Assembly: GCA_950022295.1 (NCBI GenBank)
Contig: OX465599.1
Location: 284,911,501 to 284,975,500, forward strand
From: Bromus sterilis
Taxonomy: Eukaryota; Streptophyta; Magnoliopsida; Poales; Poaceae
Length of the DNA stretch: 64,000 bases
Direction of reading: 5' to 3'
Numbering within the stretch: position 1 is the stretch's first letter; each line of letters starts with the position of its first letter. Below the pieces are notes generated by a model, which was given only the letters and a program-made list of their open reading frames with translations, had not been told where the DNA came from and ran no database searches. Below are positions 34,012 through 44,005 of the stretch, piece by piece. The position numbers were made by a program, and so were the translations under genes.

Positions 34012-37000
34012 TGACGAGGGGGTGACCCCACGACTCCTCTCGTGAGGGTTCCTGGTGCGTGTCATGGCCGGCGGCCCACCAGAGGCCCACTCGTGGACAC
34101 CGACATGATGGAATAGGACATGAAGCCCAAGACAAGGACTCCTACTTGTAGTCGACTAGGACTCATGTAAACCCCTACCTGGCTATCTATATAAAGCGAG
34201 GCAGGGGCACCTCTCTAGACAACTGAAATCGAGATTCCCCCATGTATAGAACTAGACAGATCTCTCTCCACCAAAGCCCTCGCGGCACCCCTGTACATCA
34301 TCATCAATACAAGATTAGACAAGCAGCATGTAGGGTTTTCCCTCCAGGGGACTGAAGCTGGGTAAATCGTGCCCCATGTGTCGCTTGTCCACCGTCTGAA
34401 TCCTCCAACGCGCAAGCCATGTCGCTCTCCTTCCTCCTATACGAAACCTATGGTACCTAACCCTAGGATTTTCCGAGGCGGATCCTTGTCAATTAGCCTC
34501 CAGATTAGCCCTCCCGAAGAAGGACAGAGGGTGGCGGCGGCTCCGCGACGAAAACTGGAAAAGCGACTTCTTTTTTGGGGTTTTCCTGTCACAAGAATAA
34601 ATAGAGGCCTTGGTAGGGCACCAGAGGAGGGGGAGGCCCCCAGGCGGCCTCCTGGCGCGGTCAGGGGTGGAGCCGCGCCAGCAGGGCGCCTGGAGCCCCT
34701 GTGGCCCCCTGTGGCCCCACTTCTGGTACGTGGAAGCTTCGGGTGCGTGGATTTTTCCTGAATTTCCTGGAATTTTCCGAGATACCTAAAAATCCAATTT
34801 CCTGCACACAATAAAACCATACAGGAAGCTCTGCTGAAAACAACGTCAGTCCGGGTTAGTTTAGTTCAAATCATGCAAGAATGAGGTCAAAAAAATAGAA
34901 AAAGTGTTTGGAAAAGTAGATACGTTTGGGACGTATCAATGGCCACGCCCTGCGCGCGCGCCCGCATGGCCTCACTACCCCCTCGCCACGCCCTGTCCAT
35001 GGCCGGCCTTCCCTTGGCCGCGCTTGAGCCGCCCTCCCGTGCCCAGCTACGGCTGCTGCTCCTGCTGGAATTGCGCCGCCCTGCTACCCCGCTATCGCTC
35101 ACACGCACCCGCGCCTCGCTGCAGCCCCCTCGCCGGAGAGCCTCTCCGGCCAACGCCGCCGTTACCCTGGCCATGGACGTCGTCGTGCACCCCCTGGAGT
35201 TAGACCAGTGGGATGCCTCACTGCCAGGTGGGCCCGAGCCCCTGTTAAGCCTCTGTTAATTAGCAACTAATCCACCCCTCTGACACTTACAGTGGGCCCT
35301 GCCCCTCTAATTAATCTATGCTTTATTTAAAACAGAGATACCCCCCACAGTCACTTACAGGTGGCCCCCTAGCCATTAGTTAATTTAAATAACTGTTGAA
35401 TATCCCCATGTGTATGACCTATGGACCCCCACTGGCAGATTTAATAAAAAAAGGAATTATTAGATTAATTAGTGTATGACATGTGAGCCCAATGCCTCTT
35501 ATTAATCTGTGAATTAAATTTATATATGGATTAATCCCTATGCCTATGACAAGCCTGGCCCACTGATCAGGTTTGACTGGTCAATATCCCAGTTGTGGAT
35601 AATGTTGAATTGTTTAATAAAATAAATCCAGTAAATGATTAAATATGAATAAAACTTTGAAATTGAATATCTTTAAAACTGTAAGTCCGATCAAAATACT
35701 TTATACATTAAACTTGATAAAAAAATACAACATATACGGATACGCTACCCGTATGCCTACCATCCCTCTCCAACATAATGAACACGAGACATTCCCCCCT
35801 CCGGTTGCACTGTTTGGTAATCGCGCGGAGTCAGTAAAATTGCCGGTTAAATTCCCGTTTTGTCTGCAACGTGTAGCGCCGTATTAGTTCACCCCTAACA
35901 CTGTGTTTTCCATGTCTTGAATTTGTATTGCTATTGTTGCTGTGTATTTATTGTGTCTTCCCCCTTTATTCTCCTGTAGACCCCGCAACTACCGCCGCCG
36001 ACGTTGCTGTCTTCGACTACTACGTCAATGACCGTACCCCTACTACCGAGCTTCCAGGCAAGCAGAGCCATTCTCCTTCCCCAGATACCACCTATCTTTT
36101 CCGTACATTTCTTGCACTAGGCATTGTTGCTGCTGCTATTACGTTACATTCCTATTCATTGCATAGCATGTCATTGTCGCTCCTTGATGTACCTTCCTTT
36201 ATCCTATGCTGCCTATATAAATATAATATTCATCAGTTGGCCCTGCACATTGTTAGTTAACTAGGTCTAGATAGCGGGCCATGATCTCTCTGGGAGTGAA
36301 CACGTAACACAAAATATTTAAATTGCTGCAACAGGTACGGTACAGAGAAGACACCCAAGGGAACCTACAACGGCGAGACTCTGTCGGGTCGCTTCAAGTT
36401 TAAATTACGAGTGGATGGACTCGTATTTCACTCTTGTCGCCGGCTCGGTAGCGTAGCACCACCGGGATGATACGAGGATATTCCTCTTTAGTTCATTCTG
36501 CTGATGTCTCGGTAGAACCTCCTCAAGTGTACCATTGAGGGCGATTTCTCCTGGTTTCATTTGATGGTAGGCACCCGAATCAACTGGCATCCTTAAAGGT
36601 AAGTTGTCAGGTGACCCAACGGTGCCCGTGAGAGGTATTGTATCGGGACGACAGGACAAGCGGATACCATCGTGGGCCTGGTCCTTGCTCGTTGGCCATG
36701 ATATAACAAACCACGAAAGTCGAGCTCCTCTAGGAGCACTCGCGAGATAAGGTAAGGAGACGGTTCACCTTGTCGGTAACCGCCGAGCTTTGACGGGACG
36801 ACAGGGCAGGAACCGACGCACTGGTGGTCCTAGCCGTTGTTCGTTGTACATTGTGTTGACTAGTCGAGCAACGATAACGGTTGCCCGCGAGATAATAATA
36901 AAATTACTAATGGTTCAGGTGGATGACTTGAGAGGCCGCAAAGGCTTGTACACACTATCTTCACGTGGGATTACGGTGTGGGCCCTCCGCATTGTGGTCT

Positions 37001-38171
37001 CGTTCAAAAGTTCTGAAAGACGCCCATTTCATCATTGCGGTCTCGACGGATCGTGCCACCCAGTTGGGGGTGGTGCTGGTATCCCCACTGCGTGCAACGA
37101 CCCGGAGTGCGAGGGGCAACGACCCAAGACCCCCAAGCGCTTAGGACTTTAGACCGGCGGGGACCTCTCTGATGAGCCGTAGGATGGGCCTCGACGTGTC
37201 AGATAGTCTCGGTGGGGCATTCCCTAACAAGGTGTACGCCACCCTGGAGATCCGAGCGTACAGGTTGAACAATAATGCACCCCTGCAGGGAAGATGATCT
37301 ATTCGAATAGCCTTGTCCACGGTAACAGGACGCTTTATGCTGAAACAAAAGCCTACTACTACAAAATATTACTATTAAACTGTTGGTTCTGGTTTCTCTT
37401 CCTCGCAGGGAAGTAGAGGAAGGGATCTCAGAGGCATTGATAATTGTTAATAATTACAACTTACTATTATACAATGCTGCAACAACTTCTGCTGCATTGT
37501 TACTTTATGCTTTATATATAACTGTTGGCTATTCTCTATTCATGCCGCAAGAACCGTCGGAAGATGCTAGTCTTCGATAGGCCTAACTTCTCTTCCTTAT
37601 TCTGACTTTCTACCATTGAGTCCACTATATATAGCCTCCCCTTTCCATTTGATACAAATGCATAAATGCTTAGTAGCGGACGTAAGACTCGCGGTATGAT
37701 AGATACTCACCTTTGCTTTATTTTCCCCCTTTGTTTTATATACCCGACCGGTTGCTGCGATCAGAAGTTAGAGCCTAGGAGTCCAGGAGCAGGAGATCCC
37801 CGATGCCGACCACCGCAACATGAAGATCCTTGATGCCTACCACGACGTCGAGTTCCCGTCGACCAGGAGTAGTTTGGAGGTTCCCATGTAGGAGGCCTCG
37901 CCTTTTCTATCGTTGATATTTTTGTGCTAGCCTTCTTAAGGCAGATCATGTGTACCTTGTGTCTGTACTCAGATACTATTGCTTCCGCTAACTGTGTGCT
38001 CTCGAGCTGTTGTATTTGAGCCCTCGTGGCCCCTGGCTTGTATTATACAACTCGTATTATTTTCTTTGTAGAGTTGTGTTGTGATATCTCATCGTGAGTC
38101 TCTGATCTCGATCTTGTACCTTGCGTGTATGATTACTATACACGACTTGATTTTGGAGGCGTCACATTTTT

Positions 38172-38500
38172 CCTCGGTGCCAGTCTTGGGGTCTTGGCCA
38201 ATTTTCTTCCAACCCTCACAAAGAACTTAATATTCTTTTGGGGTGAATGCTTTGGTGTGAACGCTTTGATCCCTCTTTCTTTGTGCTCTAGCTTGTTGGG
38301 TGAACTCAACCATGAAGGTCAATGGCTCGGCTTCAATGTTCACACCATCATTGGCCTCCTTAGCTTGGCCATCGGTTTCGCGCCATTGATCTTCAGCGCC
38401 CGGGTCATGCATGGTACCATCCTCATGGATGTAGAAATCCTCGTCGGCGCCCACCTCCTCATCCCGCGAGACAACATCTTGGCCGGCGGTATGGCCGCTG
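38172..38500 (-). pseudogene. 'GST T3-like' / NAM-associated protein, upstream piece (broken)
   Basis: On the minus strand this gives an acidic linker and then FTPKEY, a stop (38227-38229) and VLCEGWKKIGQDPKTGTEEK up to 38172. This is the SANT-like segment that precedes FWQRI in this family. The rest continues at 8641 across element A: with one TTTTT copy removed, the reading frame carries on without a shift. The in-frame stop sits where family members have acidic residues. The right border is set by element F1, and the start of the gene is not in the window. The plus-strand ORF at 38125-38616 is a shadow. Confidence 0.7.
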
Positions 38501-41218
38501 ATGGTCGAGATGATGATAATGGTTTCTCGCCCTTCGTTGGTTACCCCAATTTGAAGGTGAGATATAGGATAGCAGCAAATTTCCCCTATGTAGAGGATAG
38601 GGTTTGTCTCCCGTAGGACTCTGGTAATGATAAGTAGGTGGTTCGGCAAGTGATGCGTCGTCTGAAAAGAATCACTTGTTTCTCCTGGACCTGCACACAG
38701 AAACAAATAACTTTGATCCCAACGAAGTTCAGAGAGGTTGTCAATCTCTCCGGTCTTGTTGTTTACAAAGGGTCAAACGCAAGGGATAATGATAATGGTG
38801 ATGGCAACTAGAAAGTAAAAGCAGGAAAATAAATGAGCGTGTAAACAATGATGAGAATATAGACCGGGGTTCCTCGACGTTCACTAGTGATGTCTCTCTC
38901 CCAAAAGGCAATAAAAATGCTATGCGAGGTAAACAAATCACAGCTGGGCAATTGACAGGATTAAAAACGCACCGCAATGCTAACTATGCTACTAAGAAAG
39001 GATGAGGCTCAAAAGCATGGGCAATACGCCAAAATAAGTAGACCGAAATCCAACTGCATCTACTACTAATTATCCACCTTAAGATATCTATCCAGAACAT
39101 CTCGCTGGTATTAAGTTGCGAGCCCCACCCAAAGTGTACCCAAAGCAACAGACAACTGCATAAAAAAGCACCTTGCGTAAAGTAAACAATCCTTGCAACC
39201 GCGGTTACAAGCACCGTTGTTTCCCCCCTTGTGGCAACATCACATCCCCTAGACTCATGTTTCTGTCACTCAAGCGTGTCATCGGGGGGCATGAACCCAC
39301 AATCGAGCATAACGTTCCGTCTTGGAGTCACTACCTACTACTTGGCCAAAGAAATAAACAGCAACGGAGAACATACAAGAATTACTTAGGAACAAAAATA
39401 TAAAAGATAAGAACCAAATATATTGCTCAATCACAATCTGAACATAGTCTCATAATCCATCAGATCCCAGCAAACTCAGCATAGCAACAACAGAAAATTA
39501 CATATGTGCCTCGATCATGTAGGGCAGCTCACGAGGTCTAAACCATGAAGGAAAAAGAGGGGAGGAGAACATCACATAGCTACTGATCACGGACCCATGG
39601 TCCAAGGGAAACTACTCACGGCACATCTGGGAAGCGTCCAAGGTGAAGGGTAAGCTCCCGGAGGTCAATCCTCCCTCCGGCAGGGTGCCAGGAAGAGGGC
39701 TGCTGGCGCTCCCGATCTTGGAAGTGCGGCGACAACGGAACAGAGGCGAGATCGCAAAAAGTGGTTCTGTCTTCGGAGGTTTCGCGTCACGGGGAATAAA
39801 TAGGCAAAGGGGGTAGCCAGGGGGGCACCAGGGGTCCAGCTCCCCTTAGGCCGCGCCAGGTGGCCGCCATGGTCCCTGGTGGTGGCCCTCTGGCCCCACT
39901 TTGGTGATTCCGGAAGGTTTCATAGCGCTGATTTTTTATCCGATTTTCCCGAATTTTTGGAGCATTTTTAATATGGGGGAAACCTAAAAGAGAAAAACAG
40001 CAGAAAACAGGAACTGGCACTGTGGTGCACTGAGTTAATAAGTTAGTCCAAATATGATCAAAAGTGTATCAAAGTGTATCTAGATCATAGCAATATCACA
40101 CAAAACATGCATGGAGCAAGCAGAAATTATAGATACGTTTGGGACGTATCAACATCCCCAAGCTTAATTCCTGCTCGTCCTCGAGTAGGTAAATGATAAC
40201 AAGCATAATTTATATGGTGAGATGCTAACAACCATATATGAACTTTGAAAGTAAAGCAATTAAGATATGTAATTCAATCCAAGTCATAACATGCAAGAGT
40301 CTATATTAGCATTGAAACAAGCAACGAAAGAACATTAGGTGCAAGAGCTCTCGCTGTCTGTGACTCGAATGTCTCAAAATGGTGTTTGCGTGCAAGAAAG
40401 GGGATAAGGGAATACGAGAGAAAAAAATATTTTTGTTGAGATCTCAATCTACTAAAGTTTCACACTTGGTCTTCTTTGGAATCTTATCTTGACTCATCCC
40501 CAGACCACTAGCTAGTTACTAGTCAATTTGGTCCACTCCTTTTAGATATTTTGAGCACTCATGCAATGGATGAGCGTATGCACGAAAGTTGACACTTAGG
40601 ATGGCAAAGAGAGAAATATGGTGGAGGAGAAAGACAAAAATGGTGATAAAGGCTCACATCAATGAGGACAATCATAGACGAGAAGGCCAAATGATAGATA
40701 TGATGTGAGGAGTAGGGGTTGCCATGCAACGGATGCACATATGAGCTAAGAAAAGCTCTCCAATGGAACTAGTGGGGTGCATCTAACTTGCTCGCTCATG
40801 AAGACCTAAAGCTCGTTTGAGGAGGCTCATCCTTGGAATATGCAAGCCAAGTTCTATAGTGTGAAGGTCCCCACATAGCTATATGCATAAATGATCATCT
40901 CTATGGAGTACAAGGATAAGAGGGAGTACTAGTGTGGATCTTTCAAAGGAATAGTAGTGTTGCCCCTTTCTCTCTTTTTATTTATCTTTCTATTTTTTTG
41001 TATTTATTTGGTGGCCTCAATGGCTCTTTCTATTTAACTCTCACTGGTCCTCTTTGGGATCTTTTATTTTGTCCACTTTGGGATCTTTTTCTCACTTAAG
41101 GGCAACACTCTATTTTACAAGAGGGTATAGAAGATCTTCACACTTTACAAGGTACTCAACATAAAGAAGATGTAGCTATCATGATGTATGCAAATGTATG
41201 CCTCTGCCACTGTAGCAG
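38500..41218 (-). mobile_element. Element F1: Gypsy 3' LTR and internal 3' end, minus strand, truncated
   Basis: About 38500-40151 is an LTR that on the minus strand starts TGATACGTCCCAAACG at 40151. It is preceded there by AAGCTTGGGGATGT, the polypurine tract, so this is the 3' LTR. The 40152-41218 part is internal sequence with no coding domain and is cut off by element F2 at 41219. The left border is uncertain within about 20 bp. The internal part matches element E (46200-47100, inverted), including an intact version of the site where G inserted in E. Confidence 0.75.
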
Positions 41219-41634
41219 TGATACACGAGCGCCCTCGTTGGTTAACCCAAGTGGAAGGTGAGATGTAGCGTAACGGCAAGTTTACCTCTGTGAAGATACC
41301 GAGGTTTTAAGATTGTCTCCCGTAGGACTCCAAGGTCGACAAGTAGGTGGTTCGGAAAGTGAGGCGTCATTTGAAGATAATCACTGGCTTCTCCTGGACC
41401 TGCACACACACAGATAGCTTTGCTCCCAACGAGTACATAGGAGTTGTCAATTCCTCCGGCCTTGCTGGTTACAAAGGATAAAACGCACGGGATAATAATG
41501 ATGGATAGTGCTAGCTACGAAATAGTAAATACTGGAAGTAAATTTAAGGTGTAATCAATGGTAGTAATATGGACCGGGGTCTTATGATGTTCACTAGTGA
41601 TGTCTCTCTCCCAAAAGACGATAAAATAGCCATG

Positions 41635-43136
41635 TGATACGTCCCAAACGTATCTATAATTTCTTCTTGCTCCATGCATTATTTGTTTGACTTTGCCATG
41701 TTTTGCTTGAACTTTCATACACTTTTGAGCATATTTGGACTAATCTATTAACCCAGTGCACCCAGCTGCCAGTTGCTGTTTTCTGCTGTTTTTACATTTC
41801 AGGTTTTCCGGCCATTAAAAGTGCACCAAAAATTCCGGAAAAATTATATAAAAAATCAGCGACACGGAAGCTTCCGGAATCACCAAGGCAGCGGAGGGGG
41901 GCCACCACAAGGACTCCAGAAGGGTCCCTGGCGCGGCCCCACCCTAGGCCGCGCCGGGCACCCTCCTGGCTGCCCTGTGGGTCCCCTCGATGCCCCCTCC
42001 GCCTATATTTAGCCCTCGGGGTGGAAACCTCTGGTGCCCCCCTTTGGACCTGTTTTTACCCCCGGGGAGGAAACCCTAATTCCGGACCCCTTTTCTCCAG
42101 AAGCAATTCCGATCTCCGCCGCCATCGCCATCAAGTTTCGGGGGCACAAAATTCCTGTGCCGGCACCCTGCCGGGACGGGGAAGTACCCCAGGATTCATC
42201 TCCATCGATGTTGCTTCCTCCCTCCATGAAGCGGGAGAGTTCTCCCTCAGGGCTGAGGTTTCTACCAGTAGCTATGTGTTCTTATCTCTCTCCTATGATG
42301 TGATCTTTGTTGTGATCATAGGCTATGTTAATCTAGGGTGATCCCATGATATTTCTCCTTCTTCTATGTATTGGATTGATGTACTCACTTGATCTTATCT
42401 AGTATAATCCCCGAGACCAAGGTGACATCGGTCTATTGGACATGGGTCAGAAGAATATTATCATGAGTGATTTCCTCTTTTGTGTGTTGATTGAAGATTG
42501 AGAGTCTCTTGGTGCTTGTCTTTGACTATCCTTGAGATATGTTGTGGTGATTGTGGTACTCTCTTTGGATGGCCGCGGTGACATTGGGAAATCCATAGAT
42601 TGAGAACTACGAACTTTGAGGTGTGCTTTTGTAGCCCTACATAATTCTCATCCTCTCTTGACCACAAAGGAATGACCTCCGAGTGCATCTCCATTGCATG
42701 TTTTATGGGAAATATCATGTGATTAGACTATGTTAATGTTGTTGGGAGTTGCCACTAGTGAAAGTATGAAGCCTAGGCCTTGTTTCCACCATTGTTACAC
42801 TTGTTGTGGTCACGTTTACCACTTGTTTCTTTGCTGCACTTTTTATTACAGATTTATATTACTTTGTTTTGCCACACCTATCACCTATATTTTACCATCT
42901 CTTCGCCGAACTAGTGCACCTATACAACTCCTAGTTGTATTAGGTGTGTTGGGGACACAAGAGACTTCTTGTATCTTAATTGCAGGGTTGCTTGAGAGAG
43001 ACCATATTCAACCTCTACTTCCCTGAGTTCGATAAACCTTAGGTCATCCACTTGAGAGAAATTGCTGCTGTCCTACAAACCTCTGCGCTTGGAGGCCCAA
43101 CATAGTCTACAAGAATAGAAGCGTGCGTAGACATCA
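41635..43136 (+). repeat. Element E 5' LTR (1,502 bp)
   Basis: Runs from TGATACGTCCC to GTAGACATCA. A TATA-type TATATTTA lies at 42004-42011 after a GC-rich block containing GGCGCGGCCCC. ORFs inside (41703-42341 and others) lack domains. It contains one copy of the 285-bp segment that is doubled in the 3' LTR. Confidence 0.87.
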
Positions 43137-43165
43137 AGCTATTTCTGGCGCCATTGCCGGGGAGG
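43137..43165 (+). promoter_or_regulatory. primer-binding region of element E
   Basis: AGCTATTTCTGGCGCCATTG followed by CCGGGGAGG sits directly after the 5' LTR. It is the same type of block as in element C and fits the position of the minus-strand primer site. Confidence 0.65.
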
Positions 43166-43264
43166 TAAGGTTTGAAGGTATATCTTTAGATCTTGCAATT
43201 AAATCTTTTCGTTTCTTGTTTTTATTTTCACTAGTTAGGCTTATGGAAAACAACAACAAAAATT

Positions 43265-44005
43265 ATGAGAGAGCTTTATGAGCTCTATCTTGAGTTAGGA
43301 CATGAAGTGTTTGAGGAGGAGATCAAAAAGCCTATGGAGCTTTATTATTTGAACAACACTCATGATAGTAGTAATGTTATTTGCATGTCTTCTTTGAATA
43401 CCTCTGATGTTGATGATATGCAAAGTTATAAGCTTGGGGATGCTACGTTTGATGAAGTTGATCTTTTTAGCCCCCCAAGTTTTGATGAGGAAATTTACTT
43501 TGATGATACTTTGCCTCCTATCTATGATGATTATTGTGATGACACTTATGCTATAAAGAATAAATGTTTGCAAGTGTATCATGATAAGAATGATTCATGT
43601 GATAGGTATTTTCTTGAGTTTGCTCCCACTATTACTAATGAGAAGGATTTTGCTTATGTGGAGAGTAACAAATTTTCTATTCTTGTGGATCATGATAAGA
43701 ATTTTTTATGTGATACTTATATTGTTGAGTTTATTCATGATCCCACTGAAAATTATTATGAGAGGGGAACATATGCTTATAGATATTTCAATAATATCAA
43801 GTTCCCTCAATTTTTGTTGAAGGTTTTGAAGTTGCACTTATTTTGGCTTCCTATGCTAATATCTTTATGCTTCAATGAGTTATTTCTCTACAAGATCCCT
43901 TTGAATAGGAAGCATGTTAGACTTAAATGTGTTTGTTATTTGCTTCTTGATGCTCTGTTTTGTTCTTCAACTCTTATTCCTATGAGAGCATCACTAAAAT
44001 CTTAA
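43265..44005 (+). CDS. Element E reading frame, 246 aa, function unknown
   Basis: The only long ORF in element E. The N-terminal two-thirds is acidic and rich in Asp, Tyr and Asn; the C-terminal third (about 185-246) is hydrophobic and Cys/Leu-rich with a basic RKHVRLK patch. No gag, zinc knuckle, protease or polymerase motif is visible. An upstream ATG at 43243 opens a Asn/Lys-rich frame that reaches a stop 12 codons later and overlaps this ORF, so the original start may have been at 43243 with a one-base shift near 43280. Similar proteins are common in Triticeae retrotransposons as unnamed ORFs, to my recollection. Role not known. Confidence 0.5.
   Translation: MRELYELYLELGHEVFEEEIKKPMELYYLNNTHDSSNVICMSSLNTSDVDDMQSYKLGDATFDEVDLFSPPSFDEEIYFDDTLPPIYDDYCDDTYAIKNKCLQVYHDKNDSCDRYFLEFAPTITNEKDFAYVESNKFSILVDHDKNFLCDTYIVEFIHDPTENYYERGTYAYRYFNNIKFPQFLLKVLKLHLFWLPMLISLCFNELFLYKIPLNRKHVRLKCVCYLLLDALFCSSTLIPMRASLKS

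Larger units (their letters stand above)
29521..34491 (+). mobile_element. Element D: non-coding LTR retrotransposon (4.97 kb)
   Basis: Two direct LTRs, 29521-30015 and 34012-34491, begin TGACGAGGGGGTGACC and end CGTCA or TGTCA. Target duplication is ATCAG (29516-29520) and ATTAG (34492-34496), one mismatch. After the first LTR comes ATTGGCGCGGTCCGTGGGG, the likely primer-binding zone. ACTCGGGGGATAC precedes the second LTR as a purine tract. A TATA-like TCTATATAAAG lies in each LTR (near 29711 and 34189). The 4-kb interior has no gag or pol; it is built largely of short tandem repeats. Superfamily is unassigned. Confidence 0.87.
24627..34938 (-). mobile_element. Element C: Gypsy element with gag remnant, minus strand
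   Basis: On the minus strand the element starts TGATACGTCCCAAACGTATC at 34938 and ends GGGTCATCA at 24627. It has a 5' LTR (26970-34938, interrupted twice), a short gag region and only 67 bp of 3' LTR. Flanks are ACGAC (24622-24626) and ATGGC (34939-34943), which agree at three of five positions and sit exactly at the uninterrupted site CACGACCACGCC seen at 10848. This is taken as a diverged target duplication. No protease-to-integrase region remains. Confidence 0.75.
26970..34938 (-). repeat. Element C 5' LTR (pieces 34938-34497, 29520-29068, 27450-26970; about 1.38 kb)
   Basis: Three pieces form one LTR once element D and the solo LTR are removed. It starts TGATACGTCCC (34938) and ends GGGTCATCA (26970). 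D interrupts it after 34497 and the solo LTR between 27451 and 29062. Each junction is supported by a target duplication. Confidence 0.78.
8647..38166 (+). mobile_element. Element A: LARD-like Gypsy LTR element (composite, 29.5 kb with nested insertions)
   Basis: LTRs begin TGTAACACCC and end GGCGTCACA. The element is flanked by the 5-bp duplication TTTTT (8642-8646 and 38167-38171). Without insertions each LTR is about 4.3 kb and the internal region only 1.4 kb, with no gag or pol. That makes it a LARD (large retrotransposon derivative), replicating, if ever, with proteins from an autonomous partner. The PBS fits initiator tRNA-Met. The motif TCTCGGGACGAGA before the purine tract resembles Tekay/Del chromovirus ends, so a partner of that lineage is inferred. 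It lies antisense to the broken host gene, whose frame resumes across the insertion. A MULE and element B interrupt its 5' LTR, and element C its 3' LTR. Confidence 0.88.
23537..38166 (+). repeat. Element A 3' LTR (pieces 23537-24626 and 34944-38166)
   Basis: Begins TGTAACACCC directly after the purine tract and is interrupted at 24627 by element C. It resumes at CACGCCCTG (34944) and ends GGCGTCACA at 38166. Combined length is about 4.3 kb. The site equivalent to the MULE insertion is uninterrupted here, which confirms the MULE target duplication. Confidence 0.87.

Noticed and set aside
38125..38616. Plus-strand ORF of 163 residues
   Set aside because: Shadow of the minus-strand host gene relic, crossing the A LTR border and the F1 border.
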